DNA of 64,000 nt from UBA11400 sp964550435 (GTDB lineage: Bacteria; Bacteroidota; Rhodothermia; Balneolales; HLUCCA01), in NCBI GenBank assembly GCA_964550435.1, contig CAZJZI010000008.1:1-64000 (forward strand). The letters run 5' to 3'. Below, piece after piece: positions 26,981-36,087 of this stretch; the first letter of the stretch is position 1, and every line of letters begins with the position of its first letter. The notes beneath the pieces were generated by a model. That model was not told where the DNA came from. It did not search any database and saw only the letters and a list, made by a program, of their open reading frames with translations. The translations under genes were made by a program, and so were the position numbers.

Positions 26981-28048
26981 CCCCAACTCTCTGGCCGTAG
27001 AGATACCTTGTCCATCCACTGGAACACATTTCATCTTTCCGGCAATTTCTGATATAGGAACCCGCTTAACATTGAGCCCCTTTACGATAACCAGCTTATT
27101 AAAATCACCTTCTTCAACCATTTTTACTGCTTCAGCACCGCATTTCAGTGAAATCAACCGATCAAACGTACTTGGTGATCCGCCGCGTTGAAGATGTCCT
27201 AATACCACATGTCTGGTTTCTTTACCCGTTAACTCTCCCAATCTTTTTGAAAGATACTCAGCAGCACCCCCGAGTTGTTCGGCTTGTCCCACGACTTTGC
27301 CTTTAACAAAATGAGAACTACCTTTTTCTTTAGCTCCTTCAGCCACTACGATAATAGTATAATGACGACCGGACTTTTCCCGATCCTGGATTTTTTTCAC
27401 AATGGAATCCAGGGTATAAGGAATCTCTGGAATGAGTATCACATCAGCCGTTGAAGAGAGCCCGGAATGAAGTGCGATCCATCCGGCATACCTACCCATA
27501 ACTTCTACGATCATCACTCTGTCGTGCGACTCTGCTGTTGTTGTAATACGGTCGATGGACTCAGTAGCGATCGAAACAGCAGTATCGAATCCGAGTGTAA
27601 AATCCGTTTCAGGTAGATCATTATCGATTGTCTTTGGAACTCCAACTACAGGAATACCCTTCTCAATTAATCTTGAAGCAATTTTCATGGACCCGTCACC
27701 CCCAATTGCTACCAATGCATCAATGTTTTCTTCCTTGAAACGTCTAACCAGAAGGTCAGACTGGTCTTCTGTAGTCCATGTACCATCGCTTTCTTGGACG
27801 GGCATTTCAAATGGATTCCCTCTATTTGCCGTACCCAGAATAGTTCCACCCATCATGGTAATCCCACGAACTGCTTTCCTGTCTAACGTAATCAAAGGTA
27901 CCGAGGGATCGAGTAGACCGCGATAACCGTTGCGAATTCCGACCACTTCCCAGCCTCGAGCGAGTCCAGCCAACGTTACAGCCCTGATTACTGCATTAAG
28001 TCCGGGAGCGTCACCTCCACCGGTGTTAACAGCGATCTTTCGAATCAC
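26963..28048 (-). CDS. pfkA: 6-phosphofructokinase, group III
   Basis: 361 residues. It phosphorylates fructose-6-phosphate in glycolysis. The start TGGGDAPGLNAVIRAV and GFDTAVSIATESIDRI are family marks. The phosphoryl-donor residues are Gly119 in GGDGS (116-120) and Lys139 in PKTIDND (138-144). In this family glycine at the first site favours ATP, while lysine at the second is typical of the PPi/mixed-substrate group III, so ATP is the likely donor (as in Streptomyces) but PPi cannot be excluded. The start is a GTG at 28048 that shares 4 nt with the yciO-like stop and has a perfect GAGGAGG Shine-Dalgarno 5 nt upstream. Confidence 0.92.
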   Translation of the reverse strand: MIRKIAVNTGGGDAPGLNAVIRAVTLAGLARGWEVVGIRNGYRGLLDPSVPLITLDRKAVRGITMMGGTILGTANRGNPFEMPVQESDGTWTTEDQSDLLVRRFKEENIDALVAIGGDGSMKIASRLIEKGIPVVGVPKTIDNDLPETDFTLGFDTAVSIATESIDRITTTAESHDRVMIVEVMGRYAGWIALHSGLSSTADVILIPEIPYTLDSIVKKIQDREKSGRHYTIIVVAEGAKEKGSSHFVKGKVVGQAEQLGGAAEYLSKRLGELTGKETRHVVLGHLQRGGSPSTFDRLISLKCGAEAVKMVEEGDFNKLVIVKGLNVKRVPISEIAGKMKCVPVDGQGISTARELGICLGD

Positions 28049-28734
28049 AAGGCCTCCTCAACGTCCAATTCATAGTTCATAACTGAAAATACCTCTTCAA
28101 CTTTTTCAAAATTGAGTCCTTGTCTGTGTACTCTGGCGGGTTCATCTGTCAAATTAATCACTGAAGTCTGGTCTAGTTGTAACTCTTCACTATGCCCTGA
28201 AATATGGTCATCAATAATGATATCAACTTTACCATGATAATATTCAAAAAGTTCATCCCTGAAACCTATAGTACTAAGAACAGGATGTTTGTCGGAAATC
28301 GCAGAAACCGCAAGCAGAGGTTCGCCCAATTCTTTGATGATCTGCTCAACAATACTATAACCCGAAACACGAAATCCGATTGTTTTCCTTCTTGGATGCA
28401 ACAACAACTTTGGGACAAACTTGGTAGCTGGCATGATGAAAGTAAACGGCCCGGGTATTAGCCTTTTTATCAATTTAAAGTTCAAATCGGAGACCTGTGC
28501 AAAATTGGAAATTCCGTTCATTGAGTCGATTAAAAGAGTAAAAGTATGGTCTTTGTCCAAGTCTCTAATCTGTCGAATACGATCTAAACCTTTCTTATTT
28601 GAATACATACAGGCTAAAGCGAACTGGGATTCGGTTGGCAATAACACCACCGATCCGGCTCTAAGTGCATCGACTACCTCAAAAATTCGTTTCTTTGGTG
28701 GTGTGACTGGATGAATGTTTAATTTTGTGCTCAT
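28045..28734 (-). CDS. YciO/Sua5/YrdC-fold protein, YciO subgroup
   Basis: 229 residues of the YrdC/Sua5 fold. Members include the threonylcarbamoyl-AMP synthase TsaC, which starts t6A tRNA modification. The details here resemble E. coli YciO rather than TsaC: IHPVTPPKKRIFEVVDAL at the start, LPTESQFALAC where TsaC usually has PTDTVYGL, GPFTFIMPATK, RKTIGFRVSG and GEPLLAVSAIS. YciO's role is not settled, and it does not simply replace TsaC, so t6A synthase should not be assumed. It is translationally coupled to pfkA by a 4-nt overlap. Confidence 0.8.
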   Translation of the reverse strand: MSTKLNIHPVTPPKKRIFEVVDALRAGSVVLLPTESQFALACMYSNKKGLDRIRQIRDLDKDHTFTLLIDSMNGISNFAQVSDLNFKLIKRLIPGPFTFIMPATKFVPKLLLHPRRKTIGFRVSGYSIVEQIIKELGEPLLAVSAISDKHPVLSTIGFRDELFEYYHGKVDIIIDDHISGHSEELQLDQTSVINLTDEPARVHRQGLNFEKVEEVFSVMNYELDVEEAL

Positions 28735-28824
28735 AATGCAACGAAAAAGATTAGATTTGGGGTTTAGTGAAAAAGTTTGTGAGTATATTTAACCCAAATG
28801 AACAATTAATATTTTGTACACACT

Positions 28825-29394
28825 ATGAATAAAAGTTTTGAAGAGCAAGTTACTATTGAAGCGTTGAAGAATGTGAGTCTTTATAAAGCCGTTATTATTA
28901 TATTAATGGTCAGCGCTTTGGCTTTTTTGTTTTTGGTTTGGCTGATTTATTTCAAAGATACACCAGAAAATGTGGCCAGTTGGGTTTATAACCTCCCTGC
29001 ATTGAACGCTACATTCAATTCGATCAGCACAATTTTACTGATTCTAGGTCTGCGCGAAATAAAAAAACGTCAATTTGATAAACACATGCGCTTCATGCTG
29101 GGTGCTTTTGCAATGTCGACACTGTTTCTTGTCAGTTATGTGGTCTATCATAACTTTATTGGACATACACCATTTCCTGGACAGGGTATCATACGACCGG
29201 TGTATTTTTTCATCCTCATCTCACACATTATATTGTCAGCGGCTGTCGTACCTCTGATTCTGACCAGCTTCTTTTTTGCCTTCTCAGGAAAGTTTAAATC
29301 TCACAGAAAGATTTCAAAAATTACGTTCCCGATTTGGTTGTATGTTTCAGTGACCGGAGTCATGATCTTCTTTATTCTTAACGCTTATATCTGA
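28825..29394 (+). CDS. DUF420 membrane protein (CtaM-like)
   Basis: 189 residues with four to five membrane helices. Family marks are LPALNATFNSISTILL, KRQFDKHMRFMLGAF, SYVVYHNFIG and the His-rich ISHIILSAAVVPLIL. DUF420 proteins (CtaM in Staphylococcus aureus, YozB in Bacillus) are needed for function of heme-copper oxidases, probably in assembly. It lies directly upstream of the complex III/oxidase island on the same strand, which supports the role. A 227-nt gap with a hairpin separates it from actA, so it has its own transcript. Confidence 0.83.
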   Translation: MNKSFEEQVTIEALKNVSLYKAVIIILMVSALAFLFLVWLIYFKDTPENVASWVYNLPALNATFNSISTILLILGLREIKKRQFDKHMRFMLGAFAMSTLFLVSYVVYHNFIGHTPFPGQGIIRPVYFFILISHIILSAAVVPLILTSFFFAFSGKFKSHRKISKITFPIWLYVSVTGVMIFFILNAYI

Positions 29395-29693
29395 TCTACT
29401 ATTTGTGAACTTATTCCAATAGTCCTTGATATCTTTATTATTTAAAGACTTCCAAGGCTTATTAAACTAATCACAAAACAAGCATAAAATCGAAGGTTTT
29501 TTAGTTTTTATGCAGTATTTTTACTCCGACTTCGAAGGTTCAGAAAAGGCTTATGTATATTGTTTAGAATTTATACAAATAAGCTTTTGGCGGTCCGTCA
29601 GGTAAGCATTAAATCGTATATTTGCGAACTGTATTTGCATCTGTACGACAACCAATCGTACGAACACGAATAACTTACAACAACTGGTCAAAC
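29395..29693. promoter_or_regulatory. Intergenic region and promoter of the respiratory operon
   Basis: No gene. A hairpin (GCATAAAA at 29482-29489 and TTTTATGC at 29506-29513) could end the DUF420 transcript. The 9-bp direct repeat TCGAAGGTT occurs at 29490 and 29532, exactly 42 nt apart (about four helical turns), which would suit a regulator binding on one face of the DNA. TATATTTG at 29617-29624 fits the -7 box TAnnTTTG exactly; no convincing -33 box is at the usual distance, which may mean an activator is needed. The start of actA is 70 nt downstream. Confidence 0.5.
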
Positions 29694-30341
29694 ATGGCTC
29701 AATTATTTCCGGAATGGAGTAATCGTGTACCCCGCGTGATACTCATTGGATTAATTTTATTAGTAACCTCTATCGTCTTCGGTTTCTGGTATTTCGCATC
29801 GCCAAAGTACATGGAAGTAGGTTACGCTCCTAAACAACCTATCGACTATAGCCACCGCTTACATGCTGGTGAACTCGGCATAGATTGCCGTTACTGTCAT
29901 ACCTCAGTTGAAGTGTCTGCGGTTGCGTCCATCCCTCCTTCACAGACTTGTATGAACTGCCATAATGCAATTAAGCCCGACAGCGACAAATTGGCTGAAC
30001 TACGCAAAAGTTGGGAAGAAGGCACAGCTGTTGAGTGGGTAAAGGTACACGACATCCCAGATTACAGTTATTTCAACCACGCAGCTCACGTGAATGCGGG
30101 AGTTGGGTGTGCTTCGTGTCATGGGCGCGTAGATAGAATGGAAGTTGTGATGCAAACACAACCATTGAGTATGGGATGGTGTCTGGATTGCCACACCGCA
30201 CCTGAACCACATTTACGTCCGATTGACCAGATCACGAACATGGGTTGGCAGGCTCCTGAGAACCAGTACGAACTGGCTGCTCAAATTATAGCCAAGAAAA
30301 ATATTGCCCCGCCAATCTATTGTAACGCGTGCCACAGATAA
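29694..30341 (+). CDS. actA: Alternative complex III pentaheme cytochrome c subunit ActA
   Basis: 215 residues from the ATG at 29694. One N-terminal membrane helix (13-35) anchors a periplasmic domain with five CxxCH heme c sites (65-69, 86-90, 139-143, 163-167, 210-214), the number known for ActA of alternative complex III. ACIII oxidises quinol and passes electrons to cytochrome c or directly to an oxidase, replacing the bc1 complex. It is the first of six act genes in the canonical order A-B-C-D-E-F, and 36 nt from actB. Confidence 0.94.
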   Translation: MAQLFPEWSNRVPRVILIGLILLVTSIVFGFWYFASPKYMEVGYAPKQPIDYSHRLHAGELGIDCRYCHTSVEVSAVASIPPSQTCMNCHNAIKPDSDKLAELRKSWEEGTAVEWVKVHDIPDYSYFNHAAHVNAGVGCASCHGRVDRMEVVMQTQPLSMGWCLDCHTAPEPHLRPIDQITNMGWQAPENQYELAAQIIAKKNIAPPIYCNACHR

Positions 30342-30377
30342 TCAGATTTTTAACCGAATACACCAACGCTATTTAGC

Positions 30378-33300
30378 ATGAGTAAACAGCAGCAGCAAAC
30401 CTACTGGCGAAGTCTGAACGAACTTGCGAACAATGAAGAGTATCGCAAATTTGTAGACCGTGAATTCCCTGAAGACGCTTCAGAGCTTAAAGATGGCTAC
30501 ACCCGCAGGAACTTCTTGCAGATCATGGGAGCCTCTATCGCATTAGCTGGATTCGCAGCATGCCGTAAGCCCGTACAGAAGATTGTTCCTCAAACACGTA
30601 TGCCCGAATATACTGTAGCCGGAAAACAGGTGTTCTATGCTACGAGTATTCCATTCATGGGATACACAACCGGACTACTTGTCGAAACAAATGCAGGTCG
30701 TCCGACTAAAATCGAGGGTAATCCTGATCACCCTGCAAGCCTTGGTTCTACCAACACATTCCAGCAGGCTGCCATCCTAGATCTATACGATCCAGACAGG
30801 AGTCGATCAGTCAGATTCAACGGAGAAACCCGTACTTTTGCAGATTTTGTGACTACCAGTAATGAGTTATTGAATGCTTCCAGTAATATCGTATTTGTAA
30901 CCGAAGCAAACTCTTCAGCTACGCTAAACCGATTCAAGCGTGAGGCACTAGCCAAGTATCCAAACGCTAAATGGGTAACGTTTGAACCGTTTGGTGAAGA
31001 GAATCAACTATTAGGTTCTCAAATCGCATTTGGCCGAAAACTTCGTGTCTCTCCCGACCTAAGCAAAGCTAGAGTAATCATCAGTTTAGATGCTGATTTT
31101 ATGGGTACTGGCGCAGATAGTGTTCGCAATATTAAAGGTTTCACCAGAGGACGTAAAATCAACACCTCCAGTGATGATATAAACAGACTTTATGTTGCTG
31201 AGGCTAATTACAGTCTTACTGGATCCAATGCAGATCACAGACTCAGAATCAAAACAAGCGACATCAAGCCATTCGTTTTTGCCCTAGCTGCAAAACTATC
31301 TGAATCAGTGAGTGGAATGAGTGCTTTCGCTGGGTATTCTAATGCGTTTTCCAGTCATGAGTGGATTAGTATACTTGCCGACGAACTACGTTCAAACAAT
31401 GGACAATCGGTGCTTCTTGCCGGGGCAGATTATGATGCAGAAACACATGCTGTTGTAGCTGCAATTAACGTTGCCGTTGGAAATGCAGGTTCAACAGTTA
31501 CGTATCTCGAGGTCCCTCACGTTGACGAAGCAAATCAACATACACTCTTCGCTGATGCTGTTACACAAATGGCAAGCGGATCCGTTGACGCGGTAGTAAT
31601 GCTGGGCACAAATCCAGTATACAATGCGCCCAAAGACTTAAACGTGGCAGATGCACTAAGTAAGGTGCCATTCACTGTACATCTAGCCAACCATTACGAC
31701 GAAACCTCCAGAGCATGTAAATGGCACATAAACCGTGCTCATTTCCTTGAATATTGGGGAGACGGATATGATTTCACAGGTGTTCCATCTGTGATACAAC
31801 CAATGATTCAACCATTGTTTGGTGGAAAAAGCGAAATTGAAGTTCTTGGTGCTATAGTTAAAGGTGCTGAGATCAATGCTTCAGATGAGGTACGCTCCAC
31901 GATGGGGGCAATACTTGGCTCCTCAGATAACTCAGCTTGGAGATCTCTTCTTCATGACGGAATGGTGAAAGATTTTCAGTTCCGTGATGCGAATGTATCA
32001 ATTTCTGGTGGTTTTGCCAGTGCGATTCAAACCGCTGCGTCTAGTATTTCTACTTCCGGAAATGAAATGGAAGTTACTATAAAACCAGATGCCAAGCTCT
32101 TCGACGGTCGATTCTCCAATAATGGCTGGCTCATGGAGCTTCCTGATCCAATTACAAAACTCACGTGGGACGCTGTTGCGCTCATAAGCCCAACTACTGC
32201 CGAGTCTTTGGGAATCAGAATTCGAAAATTTGGTGATTACACCTATGACTTACTTCGCATTGAAGTAAATGGACGTTCTGTTGAAATGCCAGCATGGGTA
32301 TTACCTGGTCATGTGGATAACGCTATAACCGTCACAACCGGATACGGTCGTGATCAAATTGGACGTGTGGCAAATGGTGTTGGGTTCAATGCCTGGGAAC
32401 TATACACCACCGACACCCAACTTTTCGCTAGAAACGCTTCAGTATCAACTACTGGTTCAAAATATGAGTTAGCTTCGACGCAAGACCACCATAGTATGGA
32501 AGGTCGCCCTTTCGTTAGAGAAGCTTCAGTAGCAGAATACCGCGATAATCCACTTTTTGCTGCCAAAATGGTATATGTGCCGGGTAGAAAAGAAGGCGAA
32601 GAATTTGCAATCAATCTTTTTACACCACAAACGTTCCCTGAGCACCAACCTCAGTGGGGTATGGCAATTGATTTGACCACTTGCATTGGATGCGGAGTTT
32701 GTACAATTGCATGTCAGGCCGAGAACAACATCCCTGTAATAGGCAAAACTGAAGTTCGTCGTGGCCGGGAAATGCATTGGATTCGTACCGATCGATACTT
32801 CAGTGGCGATGTCAAAGGTAACCCACAGGTAGTACATCAGCCTGTTCCTTGTATGCAGTGTGAGCTGGCACCTTGTGAGCAGGTTTGTCCAGTTGCGGCA
32901 ACTACTCACAGTGATGACGGTCTTAACCAAATGACCTATAATCGTTGTATTGGAACCCGTTACTGCGCAAACAACTGCCCATTCAAAGTTAGACGTTTCA
33001 ACTTCTTCAATTACCCTGTTGAATATCTAACTCAAGGTGACGATCCTGAGGTTATCCAAATGGCAATGAATCCGGATGTATCTGTTCGATTCCGCGGAGT
33101 TATGGAGAAATGTACCTACTGTGTACAAAGAATCAGCAGAGCTAAAATTCAGACCAAACTGGATACCGGTAATTCTTCAAAACCTGCTGATGGCACAGTC
33201 AAGACTGCTTGTCAACAAGCTTGTCCTGCCGATGCTATCACATTTGGCGATCTAACCGACAAAAACAGTATTGTTTCCAGAACAAAAGCAAACGAACGAA

Positions 33301-33386
33301 ACTATTTGCTTCTGGAAGAACTGAACATCAGACCAAGAACATCCTACCTGGCCAAAATCAGAAATCCACATCAGAATCTGGCCTGA
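30378..33386 (+). CDS. actB: Alternative complex III iron-sulfur subunit ActB
   Basis: 1002 residues. A TAT-type motif (TRRNFL, Arg43-Arg44) leads into a hydrophobic stretch and Cys62 (AGFAAC), so it is exported folded and perhaps lipid-anchored. The large middle part is a molybdopterin-oxidoreductase-like domain that in ACIII carries no molybdenum cofactor. The C-terminal ferredoxin domain (about 769-975) has motifs CIGCGVCTIAC, CMQCELAPCEQVCP, CIGTRYCANNCP and CTYC...CQQACP. The Thr in place of Cys in CIGT is consistent with one 3Fe-4S cluster besides three 4Fe-4S, as in the Rhodothermus complex. Confidence 0.94.
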   Translation: MSKQQQQTYWRSLNELANNEEYRKFVDREFPEDASELKDGYTRRNFLQIMGASIALAGFAACRKPVQKIVPQTRMPEYTVAGKQVFYATSIPFMGYTTGLLVETNAGRPTKIEGNPDHPASLGSTNTFQQAAILDLYDPDRSRSVRFNGETRTFADFVTTSNELLNASSNIVFVTEANSSATLNRFKREALAKYPNAKWVTFEPFGEENQLLGSQIAFGRKLRVSPDLSKARVIISLDADFMGTGADSVRNIKGFTRGRKINTSSDDINRLYVAEANYSLTGSNADHRLRIKTSDIKPFVFALAAKLSESVSGMSAFAGYSNAFSSHEWISILADELRSNNGQSVLLAGADYDAETHAVVAAINVAVGNAGSTVTYLEVPHVDEANQHTLFADAVTQMASGSVDAVVMLGTNPVYNAPKDLNVADALSKVPFTVHLANHYDETSRACKWHINRAHFLEYWGDGYDFTGVPSVIQPMIQPLFGGKSEIEVLGAIVKGAEINASDEVRSTMGAILGSSDNSAWRSLLHDGMVKDFQFRDANVSISGGFASAIQTAASSISTSGNEMEVTIKPDAKLFDGRFSNNGWLMELPDPITKLTWDAVALISPTTAESLGIRIRKFGDYTYDLLRIEVNGRSVEMPAWVLPGHVDNAITVTTGYGRDQIGRVANGVGFNAWELYTTDTQLFARNASVSTTGSKYELASTQDHHSMEGRPFVREASVAEYRDNPLFAAKMVYVPGRKEGEEFAINLFTPQTFPEHQPQWGMAIDLTTCIGCGVCTIACQAENNIPVIGKTEVRRGREMHWIRTDRYFSGDVKGNPQVVHQPVPCMQCELAPCEQVCPVAATTHSDDGLNQMTYNRCIGTRYCANNCPFKVRRFNFFNYPVEYLTQGDDPEVIQMAMNPDVSVRFRGVMEKCTYCVQRISRAKIQTKLDTGNSSKPADGTVKTACQQACPADAITFGDLTDKNSIVSRTKANERNYLLLEELNIRPRTSYLAKIRNPHQNLA

Positions 33387-33419
33387 TAACAGGGAATAAC
33401 AAAAGTAATTGTATCACAA

Positions 33420-34823
33420 ATGAGTCAAAAACTTACCTATATACCTGAACCGGAGTTGGTACATGGTAACCACACTTTCGGAAGTATTACCCGATTGGTG
33501 GGAGATATCGTAGAAACACCCGCTCCAAAATGGTGGTATGTCGCATTCGCAGTTTCGAATGCTCTTCTTGGACTTTTGCTTGCCATGCTGGCATACCTTA
33601 TCTATGAGGGAACCGGTGTTTGGGGATTAAACAATCCAGTTGGGTGGGGTTGGGCAATCGTCAACTTTGTTTGGTGGGTCGGTATAGGTCACGCCGGAAC
33701 CCTGATTTCTGCTATCCTTTTCCTGTTTAGACAGGGATGGAGAACTGCCATCAACCGATTTGCCGAGGCAATGACCATCTTCGCGGTAATGTGTGCTGGT
33801 ATCTTTCCCGCTGTTCACGTTGGTCGTATCTGGGTAATTTACTGGGTATTTCCTATCCCAAACCAAATGCAAATGTGGCCGAACTTCAATTCACCATTAC
33901 TTTGGGACGTATTCGCTGTAAGTACTTATTTTACAGTTTCACTTCTATTTTGGTATGTTGGATTGGTACCTGACTTTGCAACACTTCGTGATCGTGTAAA
34001 AAGCAAATTAGGTCGTGTTCTTTACGGTACATTCGCTTTGGGTTGGACAGGTGGTAACCGTCAATGGCAACACTACGAGAAAGCCTACATGATTTTAGCA
34101 GGTCTTGCTACCCCGCTGGTACTTTCTGTTCACACCATTGTATCCTTTGACTTTGCTGTATCCATCGTACCCGGATGGCACACCACTATCTTCCCTCCTT
34201 ACTTTGTTGCCGGTGCAGTTTTCTCTGGTTTTGCAATGGTAATGACTCTGATGCTCATCACTCGTAAGATTTACGGTCTTGAAGACATCATGACAATCAA
34301 TCACGTTGAGAAAATGAATATTATTATCCTGGTGACAGGTAACATGGTTGGTTTCGCCTACATTATGGAGTTTTTCATAGCATGGTACGGTGGTGTTGAG
34401 TACGAGAAAGCAGCATTCATAAACAGGGCAATGGGGCCCTATGCCTGGGCATATTGGACAATGTTCCTCTGTAATGTGATATCACCTCAATTCTTCTGGT
34501 CTAAAAAAATGAGGACAAGCATTACCGCATCCTTCATTCTTTCAATTGTGGTGAACATCGGAATGTGGTTTGAACGGTTTGTTATTACCGTGACGTCACT
34601 TGCCCAAGACTTCCTACCATCTTCCTGGGGATACTACAGCCCAACTTGGGTAGACATCCTAACCTACGTCGGAACCTTTGGACTGTTCTTCACCAACTTC
34701 CTGCTTTTCCTTCGCTTCTTGCCCATGGTTGCCATAGCTGAAATCAAAATGGTATTACCACAAGCCGACCCTCATTACTATGATGAGGATGGCAACGAGC
34801 CAAATGCGAAGAATGCTCACTAA
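33420..34823 (+). CDS. actC: Alternative complex III membrane subunit ActC (NrfD-like)
   Basis: 467 residues with about ten membrane helices, of the NrfD/PsrC family. Recognisable stretches are NFVWWVGIGHAGTLISA, MWPNFNSPLLWDVFAV and VSFDFAVSIVPGWHTTIFPPYFV. ActC and ActF form the membrane core of ACIII; ActC is thought to hold the quinol-binding site close to the ActB iron-sulfur clusters. It ends 26 nt before actD. Charged residues inside helices suggest half proton channels, as described for this family. Confidence 0.94.
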   Translation: MSQKLTYIPEPELVHGNHTFGSITRLVGDIVETPAPKWWYVAFAVSNALLGLLLAMLAYLIYEGTGVWGLNNPVGWGWAIVNFVWWVGIGHAGTLISAILFLFRQGWRTAINRFAEAMTIFAVMCAGIFPAVHVGRIWVIYWVFPIPNQMQMWPNFNSPLLWDVFAVSTYFTVSLLFWYVGLVPDFATLRDRVKSKLGRVLYGTFALGWTGGNRQWQHYEKAYMILAGLATPLVLSVHTIVSFDFAVSIVPGWHTTIFPPYFVAGAVFSGFAMVMTLMLITRKIYGLEDIMTINHVEKMNIIILVTGNMVGFAYIMEFFIAWYGGVEYEKAAFINRAMGPYAWAYWTMFLCNVISPQFFWSKKMRTSITASFILSIVVNIGMWFERFVITVTSLAQDFLPSSWGYYSPTWVDILTYVGTFGLFFTNFLLFLRFLPMVAIAEIKMVLPQADPHYYDEDGNEPNAKNAH

Positions 34824-34849
34824 TTTTTGAAACGCTAACATCCCAAAAG

Positions 34850-35395
34850 ATGAAAGATCAACAAAATAAATCAACCTTCGGTATCCTCGCGGAATTCAAA
34901 AATCCGGGTCACCTCATGAAGGCAGCCAAACTTACCAACAAGGCTGGATATACCAAATTTGATTGCCACAGCTCCTTTCCAATACACGGAATGGATGATG
35001 CAATGGGTTTGAAACCATCAAAATTAGGATTCATAGTACTAGGTCACGCCTTACTCGGATTCTTTGGCGGCCTAGCGCTTCAGGCTTGGTCCGCAAGTAT
35101 TGCTTATCCGGTTAACATCAGTGGAAAACCATTTTTGAACTGGCCGGCATTTGTCCCTGTTACTTTTGAGTTAACGATTCTTCTGTCCGCTTTTGGTGCA
35201 GTATTTGGTATGTTCTTTTTAAACAACATGCCTAAACACCATAATCCGTTATTTAACTCAGAAACTTTCAAAAAAACCACTGATGATGGGTTCTTTGTAG
35301 TTATTGAGTCATCCGATCCACTCTACAATGAAGAGAAAACCCGCAGGTTTCTCGAAGATGCAGGTGCGATACACATTGAAACTATCGAAAACTAA
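34850..35395 (+). CDS. actD: Alternative complex III subunit ActD (DUF3341)
   Basis: 181 residues with two membrane helices (about 63-83 and 100-125) around a central loop. The DUF3341 signature is present: GILAEFKNPGHLMKAA at the start and YTKFDCHSSFPIHGMDDAMGLKPS. The cytoplasmic C-terminal domain (about 130-181; FFVVIESSDP, EDAGAIHIE) is the usual ferredoxin-like fold. ActD is a structural subunit of ACIII without cofactors. Confidence 0.93.
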   Translation: MKDQQNKSTFGILAEFKNPGHLMKAAKLTNKAGYTKFDCHSSFPIHGMDDAMGLKPSKLGFIVLGHALLGFFGGLALQAWSASIAYPVNISGKPFLNWPAFVPVTFELTILLSAFGAVFGMFFLNNMPKHHNPLFNSETFKKTTDDGFFVVIESSDPLYNEEKTRRFLEDAGAIHIETIEN

Positions 35396-35421
35396 ATCGA
35401 AGTACTGATAAACAACGTTCT

Positions 35422-36060
35422 ATGTCTATTTCAAGAACAATAATGGCTATCACACTGACAGCAGCTCTCACTGGATGTCAAGGTATGCCGTCTGAAAAAC
35501 CACCTGTTCACGTCAATCCGAACATGGACTGGCAGGATCGATTTAATGCACAGGAAGTAAATCCATTCTTTGATGACAATCGTGCAGACAGGCAGCCTGT
35601 TGAAGGTACTGTCAGCCGTGGGGATTTACAGGCTGACCTTGCATACTATCAGGGAATCGAAGATAACGGCGATTTTGTTGCTAAGATTCCGGCAACTGTA
35701 TCAGCCGAGATGATCATGCGTGGAAAAGAACGATTCAAAATTTACTGCAGTATGTGTCACGGTGGAACAGGTGCAGGTAATGGAATCATTACAAACTATG
35801 GTATTGTTCCACCGCCCTCCTTTTATGACGAGCGTATCGTAAATATGTCGGATGGGGAGATTTACAGTGCAATCTACAATGGTGTAAGAACGATGTCATC
35901 ATACCGCCATCAAATACCAGTAGAAGACCGCTGGGCAATCGTTTCATATATTCGTACGCTTCAAAGAAGCCATGCGGTTACTGAACAGGAACTAGCTCGT
36001 TTTGGCACTAGTGCCGACCAAATTAGATCAGCTTCAAGCAACGAAGCATCAGCTGAATAA
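35422..36060 (+). CDS. actE: Alternative complex III monoheme cytochrome c subunit ActE
   Basis: 212 residues. A lipoprotein signal with Cys19 (AALTGC) anchors a class I cytochrome c domain with one heme site CSMCH (109-113) and a probable axial methionine in RTMSSYRHQI (about 165). ActE is the likely electron exit from ACIII toward the oxidase; here the neighbouring caa3 subunit II carries its own heme c domain, which could be the direct acceptor. The C-terminus is Ser/Glu-rich. Spacing to actD is 26 nt. Confidence 0.93.
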   Translation: MSISRTIMAITLTAALTGCQGMPSEKPPVHVNPNMDWQDRFNAQEVNPFFDDNRADRQPVEGTVSRGDLQADLAYYQGIEDNGDFVAKIPATVSAEMIMRGKERFKIYCSMCHGGTGAGNGIITNYGIVPPPSFYDERIVNMSDGEIYSAIYNGVRTMSSYRHQIPVEDRWAIVSYIRTLQRSHAVTEQELARFGTSADQIRSASSNEASAE

Positions 36061-36087
36061 GATTATCACCCACTAGCGATAGAATTT

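Noticed and set aside
28045..28734. Reading the YrdC-fold protein as threonylcarbamoyl-AMP synthase TsaC
   Set aside because: The N-terminus and the PTES/FALAC region resemble E. coli YciO rather than TsaC/Sua5.
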